Source of the DNA: Elmis aenea
Taxonomy: Eukaryota > Arthropoda > Insecta > Coleoptera > Elmidae
Length of the DNA stretch: 64,000 nucleotides
Direction: 5' to 3'
Assembly (NCBI GenBank): GCA_947652605.1
Contig: CANTFG010000283.1
Span: 99,121 to 163,120, forward strand
Shown here: one piece after another, positions 15,629 through 30,420 of the stretch
How positions within the stretch are numbered: the first letter of the stretch is position 1
Layout: every line of letters starts with the position of its first letter
Made by a program: the position numbers and the translations under genes
The notes under the pieces: generated by a model
The model's input: the letters and a program-made list of their open reading frames with translations, nothing else
The model's database searches: none
What the model was told of the DNA's origin: nothing

Positions 15629-18040
15629 AAAATTTTAAAAAATTTTAATTTTTTGAATAACTTTGTAAATTAAATTTCAAACTAGTTGAAACAAACGGCA
15701 TTATACTAAGAAAATAAAACTCTATAACATACTAAAATTTGAACAAAATCGTATGAGCCGTTTTCGAGAAAAAAATTCAAAATTTTCAAAATTTTTACTT
15801 TTTTGAATAACTTTGTAAATTAAATTTCAAACTAGTTGAAACAAACGGCATTATACTAAGAAAATTAAACTCTATAACATGCTAAAATTTGAACAAAATG
15901 TAACGAGCCGTTTTCGAAAAAAAATTTCAAAATTTTTAATTTTTTGAATAACTTTGTAAATTAAATTTCAAACTAGTTGAAACAAACGGCATTATACTAA
16001 GAAAATAAAACTCTATAACATACTAAAATTTGAACAAAATCGTATGAGCCGTTTTCGAGAAAAAAATTCAAAATTTTCAAAATTTTTACTTTTTTGAATA
16101 ACTTTGTAAATTAAATTTCAAACTAGTTGAAACAAACGGCATTATACTAAGAAAATAAAACTCTATAACATACTAAAATTTGAACAAAATCGTATGAGCC
16201 GTTTTCGAGAAAAAAATTCAAAATTTTCAAAATTTTTACTTTTTTGAATAACTTTGTAAATTAAATTTCAAACTAGTTGAAACAAACGGCATTATATTAA
16301 GAAAATAAAACTCTATAACATACTAAAATTTGAACAAAATCGTATGAGCCGTTTTCGAGAAAAAAATTCAAAATTTTCAAAATTTTTACTTTTTTGAATA
16401 ACTTTGTAAATTAAATTTCAAACTAGTTGAAACAAACGGCATTATACTAAGAAAATAAAACTCTATAACATACTAAAATTTGAACAAAATCGTATGAGCC
16501 GTTTTCGAGAAAAAAATTCAAAATTTTCAAAACTTTTACTTTTTTGAATAACTTTGTAAATTAAATTTCAAACTAGTTGAAACAAACGGCATTATACTAA
16601 GAAAATTAAACTCTATAACATGCTAAAATTTGAACAAAATGTAACGAGCCGTTTTCGAAAAAAAATTTCAAAATTTTAAAAAATTTTAATTTTTTGAATA
16701 ACTTTGTAAATTAAATTTCAAACTAGTTGAAACAAACGGCATTATACTAAGAAAATAAAACTCTATAACATACTAAAATTTGAACAAAATCGTATGAGCC
16801 GTTTTCGAGAAAAAAATTCAAAATTTTCAAAATTTTTACTTTTTTGAATAACTTTGTAAATTAAATTTCAAACTAGTTGAAACAAACGGCATTATACTAA
16901 GAAAATTAAACTCTATAACATGCTAAAATTTGAACAAAATGTAACGAGCCGTTTTCGAAAAAAAATTTCAAAATTTTTAATTTTTTGAATAACTTTGTAA
17001 ATTAAATTTCAAACTAGTTGAAACAAACGGCATTATACTAAGAAAATAAAACTCTATAACATACTAAAATTTGAACAAAATCGTATGAGCCGTTTTCGAG
17101 AAAAAAATTCAAAATTTTCAAAATTTTTACTTTTTTGAATAACTTTGTAAATTAAATTTCAAACTAGTTGAAACAAACGGCATTATACTAAGAAAATAAA
17201 ACTCTATAACATACTAAAATTTGAACAAAATCGTATGAGCCGTTTTCGAGAAAAAAATTCAAAATTTTCAAAATTTTTACTTTTTTGAATAACTTTGTAA
17301 ATTAAATTTCAAACTAGTTGAAACAAACGGCATTATATTAAGAAAATAAAACTCTATAACATACTAAAATTTGAACAAAATCGTATGAGCCGTTTTCGAG
17401 AAAAAAATTCAAAATTTTCAAAATTTTTACTTTTTTGAATAACTTTGTAAATTAAATTTCAAACTAGTTGAAACAAACGGCATTATACTAAGAAAATAAA
17501 ACTCTATAACATACTAAAATTTGAACAAAATCGTATGAGCCGTTTTCGAGAAAAAAATTCAAAATTTTCAAAACTTTTACTTTTTTGAATAACTTTGTAA
17601 ATTAAATTTCAAACTAGTTGAAACAAACGGCATTATACTAAGAAAATTAAACTCTATAACATGCTAAAATTTGAACAAAATGTAACGAGCCGTTTTCGAA
17701 AAAAAATTTCAAAATTTTAAAAAATTTTAATTTTTTGAATAACTTTGTAAATTAAATTTCAAACTAGTTGAAACAAACGGCATTATACTAAGAAAATAAA
17801 ACTCTATAACATACTAAAATTTGAACAAAATCGTATGAGCCGTTTTCGAGAAAAAAATTCAAAATTTTCAAAATTTTTACTTTTTTGAATAACTTTGTAA
17901 ATTAAATTTCAAACTAGTTGAAACAAACGGCATTATACTAAGAAAATTAAACTCTATAACATGCTAAAATTTGAACAAAATGTAACGAGCCGTTTTCGAA
18001 AAAAAATTTCAAAATTTTTAATTTTTTGAATAACTTTGTA
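15629..18040. repeat. Satellite A 7-mer higher-order repeat, 1041 bp in tandem
   Basis: The run AAAATTTTAAAAAATTTT, a rare variant, occurs at 15629, 16670 and 17711, spaced 1041 and 1041 bp. A second marker, ATTATATTAAG instead of ATTATACTAAG, occurs at 16291 and 17332, also 1041 bp apart. Two independent markers with the same spacing show that whole 7-monomer blocks were amplified. The same run marker returns at 24071 and 25112 (again 1041 bp) and at 25852. Confidence 0.85.
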
Positions 18041-21000
18041 AATTAAATTTCAAACTAGTTGAAACAAACGGCATTATACTAAGAAAATAAAACTCTATAA
18101 CATACTAAAATTTGAACAAAATCGTATGAGCCGTTTTCGAGAAAAAAATTCAAAATTTTCAAAATTTTTACTTTTTTGAATAACTTTGTAAATTAAATTT
18201 CAAACTAGTTGAAACAAACGGCATTATACTAAGAAAATAAAACTCTATAACATACTAAAATTTGAACAAAATCGTATGAGCCGTTTTCGAGAAAAAAATT
18301 CAAAATTTTCAAAATTTTTACTTTTTTGAATAACTTTGTAAATTAAATTTCAAACTAGTTGAAACAAACGGCATTATACCAAGAAAATTTAACTCTATAA
18401 CATGCTAAAATTTGAACAAAATGTAACGAGCCGTTTTCGAAAAAAAATTTCAAAATTTTAAAAATTTTTAATTTTTTGAATAACTTTGTAAATTAAATTT
18501 CAAACTAGTTGAAACAAACGGCATTATACTAAGAAAATAAAACTCTATAACATACTAAAATTTGAACAAAATCGTATGAGCCGTTTTCGAGAAAAAAATT
18601 CAAAATTTTCAAAATTTTTACTTTTTTGAATAACTTTGTAAATTAAATTTCAAACTAGTTGAAACAAACGGCATTATATTAAGAAAATAAAACTCTATAA
18701 CATACTAAAATTTGAACAAAATCGTATGAGCCGTTTTCGAGAAAAAAATTCAAAATTTTCAAAATTTTTACTTTTTTGAATAACTTTGTAAATTAAATTT
18801 CAAACTAGTTGAAACAAACGGCATTATACTAAGAAAATAAAACTCTATAACATACTAAAATTTGAACAAAATCGTATGAGCCGTTTTCGAGAAAAAAATT
18901 CAAAATTTTCAAAATTTTTACTTTTTTGAATAACTTTGTAAATTAAATTTCAAACTAGTTGAAACAAACGGCATTATACCAAGAAAATAAAACTCTATAA
19001 CATACTAAAATTTGAACAAAATCGTATGAGCCGTTTTCGAGAAAAAAATTCAAAATTTTCAAAATTTTTACTTTTTTGAATAACTTTGTAAATTAAATTT
19101 CAAACTAGTTGAAACCAACGGCATTATACTAAGAAAATAAAACTCTATAACATACTAAAATTTGAACAAAATCGTATGAGCCGTTTTCGAGAAAAAAATT
19201 CAAAATTTTCAAAATTTTTACTTTTTTGAATAACTTTGTAAATTAAATTTCAAACTAGTTGAAACAAACGGCATTATACCAAGAAAATTAAACTTTATAA
19301 CATGCTAAAATTTGAACAAAATGTAACGAGCCGTTTTCGAAAAAAAATTTCAAAATTTTCAAAATTTTTAATTTTTTGAATAACTTTGTAAATTAAATTT
19401 CAAACTAGTTGAAACAAACGGCATTATACTAAGAAAATAAAACTCTATAACATACTAAAATTTGAACAAAATCGTATGAGCCGTTTTCGAGAAAAAAATT
19501 CAAAATTTTCAAAATTTTTACTTTTTTGAATAACTTTGTAAATTAAATTTCAAACTAGTTGAAACAAACGGCATTATACTAAGAAAATAAAACTCTATAA
19601 CATACTAAAATTTGAACAAAATCGTATGAGCCGTTTTCGAGAAAAAAATTCAAAATTTTCAAAATTTTTACTTTTTTGAATAACTTTGTAAATTAAATTT
19701 CAAACTAGTTGAAACAAACGGCATTATACCAAGAAAATTTAACTCTATAACATGCTAAAATTTGAACAAAATGTAACGAGCCGTTTTCGAAAAAAAATTT
19801 CAAAATTTTAAAAATTTTTAATTTTTTGAATAACTTTGTAAATTAAATTTCAAACTAGTTGAAACAAACGGCATTATACTAAGAAAATAAAACTCTATAA
19901 CATACTAAAATTTGAACAAAATCGTATGAGCCGTTTTCGAGAAAAAAATTCAAAATTTTCAAAATTTTTACTTTTTTGAATAACTTTGTAAATTAAATTT
20001 CAAACTAGTTGAAACAAACGGCATTATACCAAGAAAATTTAACTCTATAACATGCTAAAATTTGAACAAAATGTAACGAGCCGTTTTCGAAAAAAAATTT
20101 CAAAATTTTAAAAATTTTTAATTTTTTGAATAACTTTGTAAATTAAATTTCAAACTAGTTGAAACAAACGGCATTATACTAAGAAAATAAAACTCTATAA
20201 CATACTAAAATTTGAACAAAATCGTATGAGCCGTTTTCGAGAAAAAAATTCAAAAATTTCAAAATTTTTACTTTTTTGAATAACTTTGCAAATTAAATTT
20301 CAAACTAGTTGAAACAAACGGCATTATACTAAGAAAATTAAACTCTATAACATGCTAAAATTTGAACAAAATGTAACAAGCCGTTTTCGAAAAAAAAATT
20401 CAAAAATTTCAAAATTTTTACTTTTTTGAATAACTTTGTAAATTAAATTTCAAACTAGTTGAAACAAACGGCATTATACTAAGAAAATAAAACTCTATAA
20501 CATACTAAAATTTGAACAAAATCGTATGAGCCGTTTTCGAGAAAAAAATTCAAAATTTTCAAAACTTTTACTTTTTTGAATAACTTTGTAAATTAAATTT
20601 CAAACTAGTTGAAACAAACGGCATTATACTAAGAAAATTAAACTCTATAACATGCTAAAATTTGAACAAAATGTAACGAGCCGTTTTCGAAAAAAAATTT
20701 CAAAATTTTAAAAATTTTTAATTTTTTGAATAACTTTGTAAATTAAATTTCAAACTAGTTGAAACAAACGGCATTATACTAAGAAAATAAAACTCTATAA
20801 CATACTAAAATTTGAACAAAATCGTATGAGCCGTTTTCGAGAAAAAAATTCAAAATTTTCAAAATTTTTACTTTTTTGAATAACTTTGTAAATTAAATTT
20901 CAAACTAGTTGAAACAAACGGCATTATACTAAGAAAATTAAACTCTATAACATGCTAAAATTTGAACAAAATGTAACGAGCCGTTTTCGAAAAAAAATTT

Positions 21001-22299
21001 CAAAATTTTTAATTTTTTGAATAACTTTGTAAATTAAATTTCAAACTAGTTGAAACAAACGGCATTATACTAAGAAAATAAAACTCTATAACATACTAAA
21101 ATTTGAACAAAATCGTATGAGCCGTTTTCGAGAAAAAAATTCAAAATTTTCAAAACTTTTACTTTTTTGAATAACTTTGTAAATTAAATTTCAAACTAGT
21201 TGAAACAAACGGCATTATACTAAGAAAATTAAACTCTATAACATGCTAAAATTTGAACAAAATGTAACGAGCCGTTTTCGAAAAAAAATTTCAAAATTTT
21301 TAATTTTTTGAATAACTTTGTAAATTAAATTTCAAACTAGTTGAAACAAACGGCATTATACTAAGAAAATAAAACTCTATAACATACTAAAATTTGAACA
21401 AAATCGTATGAGCCGTTTTCGAGAAAAAAATTCAAAATTTTCAAAACTTTTACTTTTTTGAATAACTTTGTAAATTAAATTTCAAACTAGTTGAAACAAA
21501 CGGCATTATACTAAGAAAATTAAACTCTATAACATGCTAAAATTTGAACAAAATGTAACGAGCCGTTTTCGAAAAAAAATTTCAAAATTTTTAATTTTTT
21601 GAATAACTTTGTAAATTAAATTTCAAACTAGTTGAAACAAACGGCATTATACTAAGAAAATAAAACTCTATAACATACTAAAATTTGAACAAAATCGTAT
21701 GAGCCGTTTTCGAGAAAAAAATTCAAAATTTTCAAAACTTTTACTTTTTTGAATAACTTTGTAAATTAAATTTCAAACTAGTTGAAACAAACGGCATTAT
21801 ACTAAGAAAATTAAACTCTATAACATGCTAAAATTTGAACAAAATGTAACGAGCCGTTTTCGAAAAAAAATTTCAAAATTTTTAATTTTTTGAATAACTT
21901 TGTAAATTAAATTTCAAACTAGTTGAAACAAACGGCATTATACTAAGAAAATAAAACTCTATAACATACTAAAATTTGAACAAAATCGTATGAGCCGTTT
22001 TCGAGAAAAAAATTCAAAATTTTCAAAACTTTTACTTTTTTGAATAACTTTGTAAATTAAATTTCAAACTAGTTGAAACAAACGGCATTATACTAAGAAA
22101 ATTAAACTCTATAACATGCTAAAATTTGAACAAAATGTAACGAGCCGTTTTCGAAAAAAAATTTCAAAATTTTAAAAATTTTTAATTTTTTGAATAACTT
22201 TGTAAATTAAATTTCAAACTAGTTGAAACAAACGGCATTATACTAAGAAAATAAAACTCTATAACATACTAAAATTTGAACAAAATCGTATGAGCCGTT

Positions 22300-24000
22300 T
22301 TCGAGGAAAAAATTCAAAATTTTCAAAATTTTTACTTTTTTGAATAACTTTGTAAATTAAATTTCAAACTAGTTGAAACAAACGGCATTATACTAAGAAA
22401 ATTAAACTCTATAACATGCTAAAATTTGAACCAAATGTAACGAGCCGTTTTCGAAAAAAAATTTCAAAATTTTTAATTTTTTGAATAACTTTGTAAATTA
22501 AATTTCAAACTAGTTGAAACAAACGGCATTATACTAAGAAAATTAAACTCTATAACATGCTAAAATTTGAACAAAATGTAACGAGCCGTTTTCGAAAAAA
22601 AATTTCAAAATTTTTAATTTTTTGAATAACTTTGTAAATTAAATTTCAAACTAGTTGAAACAAACGGCATTATACTAAGAAAATAAAACTCTATAACATA
22701 CTAAAATTTGAACAAAATCGTATGAGCCGTTTTCGAGAAAAAAATTCAAAATTTTCAAAACTTTTACTTTTTTGAATAACTTTGTAAATTAAATTTCAAA
22801 CTAGTTGAAACAAACGGCATTATACTAAGAAAATTAAACTCTATAACATGCTAAAATTTGAACAAAATGTAACGAGCCGTTTTCGAAAAAAAATTTCAAA
22901 ATTTTTAATTTTTTGAATAACTTTGTAAATTAAATTTCAAACTAGTTGAAACAAACGGCATTATACTAAGAAAATAAAACTCTATAACATACTAAAATTT
23001 GAACAAAATCGTATGAGCCGTTTTCGAGAAAAAAATTCAAAATTTTCAAAACTTTTACTTTTTTGAATAACTTTGTAAATTAAATTTCAAACTAGTTGAA
23101 ACAAACGGCATTATACTAAGAAAATTAAACTCTATAACATGCTAAAATTTGAACAAAATGTAACGAGCCGTTTTCGAAAAAAAATTTCAAAATTTTAAAA
23201 ATTTTTAATTTTTTGAATAACTTTGTAAATTAAATTTCAAACTAGTTGAAACAAACGGCATTATACTAAGAAAATAAAACTCTATAACATACTAAAATTT
23301 GAACAAAATCGTATGAGCCGTTTTCGAGGAAAAAATTCAAAATTTTCAAAATTTTTACTTTTTTGAATAACTTTGTAAATTAAATTTCAAACTAGTTGAA
23401 ACAAACGGCATTATACTAAGAAAATTAAACTCTATAACATGCTAAAATTTGAACCAAATGTAACGAGCCGTTTTCGAAAAAAAATTTCAAAATTTTTAAT
23501 TTTTTGAATAACTTTGTAAATTAAATTTCAAACTAGTTGAAACAAACGGCATTATACTAAGAAAATAAAACTCTATAACATACTAAAATTTGAACAAAAT
23601 CGTATGAGCCGTTTTCGAGAAAAAAATTCAAAATTTTCAAAACTTTTACTTTTTTGAATAACTTTGTAAATGAAATTTCAAACTAGTTGAAACAAACGGC
23701 ATTATACTAAGAAAATTAAACTCTATAACATGCTAAAATTTGAACAAAATGTAACGAGCCGTTTTCGAAAAAAAATTTCAAAATTTTTAATTTTTTGAAT
23801 AACTTTGTAAATTAAATTTCAAACTAGTTGAAACAAACGGCATTATACTAAGAAAATAAAACTCTATAACATACTAAAATTTGAACAAAATCGTATGAGC
23901 CGTTTTCGAGAAAAAAATTCAAAATTTTCAAAACTTTTACTTTTTTGAATAACTTTGTAAATTAAATTTCAAACTAGTTGAAACAAACGGCATTATACTA
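22300..24000. repeat. Satellite A 7-mer higher-order repeat, 1023-bp form
   Basis: The variant TCGAGGAAAA occurs at 22301 and 23324, and GAACCAAATG occurs in the next monomer of both copies. The spacing is 1023 bp, equal to four 150-bp and three 141-bp monomers. The unit is still a 7-mer and differs from the 1041-bp form only in the number of contracted monomers. Confidence 0.75.
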
Positions 24001-26049
24001 AGAAAATTAAACTCTATAACATGCTAAAATTTGAACAAAATGTAACGAGCCGTTTTCGAAAAAAAATTTCAAAATTTTAAAAAATTTTAATTTTTTGAAT
24101 AACTTTGTAAATTAAATTTCAAACTAGTTGAAACAAACGGCATTATACTAAGAAAATAAAACTCTATAACATACTAAAATTTGAACAAAATCGTATGAGC
24201 CGTTTTCGAGAAAAAAATTCAAAATTTTCAAAATTTTTACTTTTTTGAATAACTTTGTAAATTAAATTTCAAACTAGTTGAAACAAACGGCATTATACTA
24301 AGAAAATTAAACTCTATAACATGCTAAAATTTGAACAAAATGTAACGAGCCGTTTTCGAAAAAAAAATTCAAAATTTTTAATTTTTTGAATAACTTTGTA
24401 AATTAAATTTCAAACTAGTTGAAACAAACGGCATTATACTAAGAAAATAAAACTCTATAACATACTAAAATTTGAACAAAATCGTATGAGCCGTTTTCGA
24501 GAAAAAAATTCAAAATTTTCAAAATTTTTACTTTTTTGAATAACTTTGTAAATTAAATTTCAAACTAGTTGAAACAAACGGCATTATACTAAGAAAATAA
24601 AACTCTATAACATACTAAAATTTGAACAAAATCGTATGAGCCGTTTTCGAGAAAAAAATTCAAAATTTTCAAAATTTTTACTTTTTTGAATAACTTTGTA
24701 AATTAAATTTCAAACTAGTTGAAACAAACGGCATTATATTAAGAAAATAAAACTCTATAACATACTAAAATTTGAACAAAATCGTATGAGCCGTTTTCGA
24801 GAAAAAAATTCAAAATTTTCAAAATTTTTACTTTTTTGAATAACTTTGTAAATTAAATTTCAAACTAGTTGAAACAAACGGCATTATACTAAGAAAATAA
24901 AACTCTATAACATACTAAAATTTGAACAAAATCGTATGAGCCGTTTTCGAGAAAAAAATTCAAAATTTTCAAAACTTTTACTTTTTTGAATAACTTTGTA
25001 AATTAAATTTCAAACTAGTTGAAACAAACGGCATTATACTAAGAAAATTAAACTCTATAACATGCTAAAATTTGAACAAAATGTAACGAGCCGTTTTCGA
25101 AAAAAAATTTCAAAATTTTAAAAAATTTTAATTTTTTGAATAACTTTGTAAATTAAATTTCAAACTAGTTGAAACAAACGGCATTATACTAAGAAAATAA
25201 AACTCTATAACATACTAAAATTTGAACAAAATCGTATGAGCCGTTTTCGAGAAAAAAATTCAAAATTTTCAAAATTTTTACTTTTTTGAATAACTTTGTA
25301 AATTAAATTTCAAACTAGTTGAAACAAACGGCATTATACTAAGAAAATTAAACTCTATAACATGCTAAAATTTGAACAAAATGTAACGAGCCGTTTTCGA
25401 AAAAAAATTTCAAAATTTTTAATTTTTTGAATAACTTTGTAAATTAAATTTCAAACTAGTTGAAACAAACGGCATTATACTAAGAAAATAAAACTCTATA
25501 ACATACTAAAATTTGAACAAAATCGTATGAGCCGTTTTCGAGAAAAAAATTCAAAATTTTCAAAATTTTTACTTTTTTGAATAACTTTGTAAATTAAATT
25601 TCAAACTAGTTGAAACAAACGGCATTATACTAAGAAAATAAAACTCTATAACATACTAAAATTTGAACAAAATCGTATGAGCCGTTTTCGAGAAAAAAAT
25701 TCAAAATTTTCAAAATTTTTACTTTTTTGAATAACTTTGTAAATTAAATTTCAAACTAGTTGAAACAAACGGCATTATACCAAGAAAATTTAACTCTATA
25801 ACATGCTAAAATTTGAACAAAATGTAACGAGCCGTTTTCGAAAAAAAATTTCAAAATTTTAAAAAATTTTAATTTTTTGAATAACTTTGTAAATTAAATT
25901 TCAAACTAGTTGAAACAAACGGCATTATACTAAGAAAATTTAACTCTATAACATACTAAAATTTGAACAAAATCGTATGAGCCGTTTTCGAGAAAAAAAT
26001 TCAAAATTTTCAAAATTTTTACTTTTTTGAATAACTTTGTAAATTAAAT

Positions 26050-29000
26050 TTCAAACTAGTTGAAACAAACGGCATTATATTAAGAAAATAAAACTCTATA
26101 ACATACTAAAATTTGAACAAAATCGTATGAGCCGTTTTCGAGAAAAAAATTCAAAATTTTCAAAATTTTTACTTTTTTGAATAACTTTGTAAATTAAATT
26201 TCAAACTAGTTGAAACAAACGGCATTATACTAAGAAAATAAAACTCTATAACATACTAAAATTTGAACAAAATCGTATGAGCCGTTTTCGAGAAAAAAAT
26301 TCAAAATTTTCAAAATTTTTACTTTTTTGAATAACTTTGTAAATTAAATTTCAAACTAGTTGAAACAAACGGCATTATACCAAGAAAATAAAACTCTATA
26401 ACATACTAAAATTTGAACAAAATCGTATGAGCCGTTTTCGAGAAAAAAATTCAAAATTTTCAAAATTTTTACTTTTTTGAATAACTTTGTAAATTAAATT
26501 TCAAACTAGTTGAAACAAACGGCATTATACTAAGAAAATAAAACTCTATAACATACTAAAATTTGAACAAAATCGTATGAGCCGTTTTCGAGAAAAAAAT
26601 TCAAAATTTTCAAAATTTTTACTTTTTTGAATAACTTTGTAAATTAAATTTCAAACTAGTTGAAACAAACGGCATTATACCAAGAAAATTAAACTTTATA
26701 ACATGCTAAAATTTGAACAAAATGTAACGAGCCGTTTTCGAAAAAAAATTTCAAAATTTTCAAAATTTTTAATTTTTTGAATAACTTTGTAAATTAAATT
26801 TCAAACTAGTTGAAACAAACGGCATTATACTAAGAAAATAAAACTCTATAACATACTAAAATTTGAACAAAATCGTATGAGCCGTTTTCGAGAAAAAAAT
26901 TCAAAATTTTCAAAATTTTTACTTTTTTGAATAACTTTGTAAATTAAATTTCAAACTAGTTGAAACAAACGGCATTATACTAAGAAAATAAAACTCTATA
27001 ACATACTAAAATTTGAACAAAATCGTATGAGCCGTTTTCGAGAAAAAAATTCAAAATTTTCAAAATTTTTACTTTTTTGAATAACTTTGTAAATTAAATT
27101 TCAAACTAGTTGAAACAAACGGAATTATACCAAGAAAATTTAACTCTATAACATGCTAAAATTTGAACAAAATGTAACGAGCCGTTTTCGAAAAAAAATT
27201 TCAAAATTTTAAAAATTTTTAATTTTTTGAATAACTTTGTAAATTAAATTTCAAACTAGTTGAAACAAACGGCATTATACTAAGAAAATAAAACTCTATA
27301 ACATACTAAAATTTGAACAAAATCGTATGAGCCGTTTTCGAGAAAAAAATTCAAAAATTTCAAAATTTTTAATTTTTTGAATAACTTTGTAAATTAAATT
27401 TCAAACTAGTTGAAACAAACGGCATTATACTAAGAAAATAAAACTCTATAACATACTAAAATTTGAACAAAATCGTATGAGCCGTTTTCGAGAAAAAAAT
27501 TCAAAATTTTCAAAATTTTTACTTTTTTGAATAACTTTGTAAATTAAATTTCAAACTAGTTGAAACAAACGGCATTATACTAAGAAAATAAAACTCTATA
27601 ACATACTAAAATTTGAACAAAATCGTATGAGCCGTTTTCGAGAAAAAAATTCAAAATTTTCAAAATTTTTACTTTTTTGAATAACTTTGTAAATTAAATT
27701 TCAAACTAGTTGAAACAAACGGCATTATACCAAGAAAATTTAACTCTATAACATGCTAAAATTTGAACAAAATGTAACGAGCCGTTTTCGAAAAAAAATT
27801 TCAAAATTTTAAAAATTTTTAATTTTTTGAATAACTTTGTAAATTAAATTTCAAACTAGTTGAAACAAACGGCATTATACTAAGAAAATAAAACTCTATA
27901 ACATACTAAAATTTGAACAAAATCGTATGAGCCGTTTTCGAGAAAAAAATTCAAAATTTTCAAAATTTTTACTTTTTTGAATAACTTTGTAAATTAAATT
28001 TCAAACTAGTTGAAACAAACGGCATTATATTAAGAAAATAAAACTCTATAACATACTAAAATTTGAACAAAATCGTATGAGCCGTTTTCGAGAAAAAAAT
28101 TCAAAATTTTCAAAATTTTTACTTTTTTGAATAACTTTGTAAATTAAATTTCAAACTAGTTGAAACAAACGGCATTATACTAAGAAAATAAAACTCTATA
28201 ACATACTAAAATTTGAACAAAATCGTATGAGCCGTTTTCGAGAAAAAAATTCAAAATTTTCAAAATTTTTACTTTTTTGAATAACTTTGTAAATTAAATT
28301 TCAAACTAGTTGAAACAAACGGCATTATACCAAGAAAATAAAACTCTATAACATACTAAAATTTGAACAAAATCGTATGAGCCGTTTTCGAGAAAAAAAT
28401 TCAAAATTTTCAAAATTTTTACTTTTTTGAATAACTTTGTAAATTAAATTTCAAACTAGTTGAAACAAACGGCATTATACTAAGAAAATAAAACTCTATA
28501 ACATACTAAAATTTGAACAAAATCGTATGAGCCGTTTTCGAGAAAAAAATTCAAAATTTTCAAAATTTTTACTTTTTTGAATAACTTTGTAAATTAAATT
28601 TCAAACTAGTTGAAACAAACGGCATTATACCAAGAAAATTAAACTTTATAACATGCTAAAATTTGAACAAAATGTAACGAGCCGTTTTCGAAAAAAAATT
28701 TCAAAATTTTAAAAATTTTTAATTTTTTGAATAACTTTGTAAATTAAATTTCAAACTAGTTGAAACAAACGGCATTATACTAAGAAAATAAAACTCTATA
28801 ACATACTAAAATTTGAACAAAATCGTATGAGCCGTTTTCGAGAAAAAAATTCAAAATTTTCAAAATTTTTACTTTTTTGAATAACTTTGTAAATTAAATT
28901 TCAAACTAGTTGAAACAAACGGCATTATACTAAGAAAATAAAACTCTATAACATACTAAAATTTGAACAAAATCGTATGAGCCGTTTTCGAGAAAAAAAT

Positions 29001-30420
29001 TCAAAAATTTCAAAATTTTTAATTTTTTGAATAACTTTGTAAATTAAATTTCAAACTAGTTGAAACAAACGGCATTATACTAAGAAAATAAAACTCTATA
29101 ACATACTAAAATTTGAACAAAATCGTATGAGCCGTTTTCGAGAAAAAAATTCAAAATTTTCAAAATTTTTACTTTTTTGAATAACTTTGTAAATTAAATT
29201 TCAAACTAGTTGAAACAAACGGCATTATACTAAGAAAATAAAACTCTATAACATACTAAAATTTGAACAAAATCGTATGAGCCGTTTTCGAGAAAAAAAT
29301 TCAAAATTTTCAAAATTTTTACTTTTTTGAATAACTTTGTAAATTAAATTTCAAACTAGTTGAAACAAACGGCATTATACCAAGAAAATTTAACTCTATA
29401 ACATGCTAAAATTTGAACAAAATGTAACGAGCCGTTTTCGAAAAAAAATTTCAAAATTTTAAAAATTTTTAATTTTTTGAATAACTTTGTAAATTAAATT
29501 TCAAACTAGTTGAAACAAACGGCATTATACTAAGAAAATAAAACTCTATAACATACTAAAATTTGAACAAAATCGTATGAGCCGTTTTCGAGAAAAAAAT
29601 TCAAAATTTTCAAAATTTTTACTTTTTTGAATAACTTTGTAAATTAAATTTCAAACTAGTTGAAACAAACGGCATTATATTAAGAAAATAAAACTCTATA
29701 ACATACTAAAATTTGAACAAAATCGTATGAGCCGTTTTCGAGAAAAAAATTCAAAATTTTCAAAATTTTTACTTTTTTGAATAACTTTGTAAATTAAATT
29801 TCAAACTAGTTGAAACAAACGGCATTATACTAAGAAAATAAAACTCTATAACATACTAAAATTTGAACAAAATCGTATGAGCCGTTTTCGAGAAAAAAAT
29901 TCAAAATTTTCAAAATTTTTACTTTTTTGAATAACTTTGTAAATTAAATTTCAAACTAGTTGAAACAAACGGCATTATACCAAGAAAATAAAACTCTATA
30001 ACATACTAAAATTTGAACAAAATCGTATGAGCCGTTTTCGAGAAAAAAATTCAAAATTTTCAAAATTTTTACTTTTTTGAATAACTTTGTAAATTAAATT
30101 TCAAACTAGTTGAAACAAACGGCATTATACTAAGAAAATAAAACTCTATAACATACTAAAATTTGAACAAAATCGTATGAGCCGTTTTCGAGAAAAAAAT
30201 TCAAAATTTTCAAAATTTTTACTTTTTTGAATAACTTTGTAAATTAAATTTCAAACTAGTTGAAACAAACGGCATTATACCAAGAAAATTAAACTTTATA
30301 ACATGCTAAAATTTGAACAAAATGTAACGAGCCGTTTTCGAAAAAAAATTTCAAAATTTTAAAAATTTTTAATTTTTTGAATAACTTTGTAAATTAAATT
30401 TCAAACTAGTTGAAACAAAC
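26050..30420. repeat. Satellite A class-A-rich domain with 13-mer (1950 bp) and 11-mer (1650 bp)
   Basis: The marker ATTATATTAAG occurs at 26074, 28024 and 29674. A second marker, ACCAAGAAAATTAAACTTT, sits in the monomers starting near 26671, 28621 and 30271. Both sets give spacings of 1950 and then 1650 bp, i.e. 13 and 11 full-length monomers. The 11-mer looks like a two-monomer contraction of the 13-mer. No 141-bp monomers are needed to explain these lengths. Confidence 0.82.
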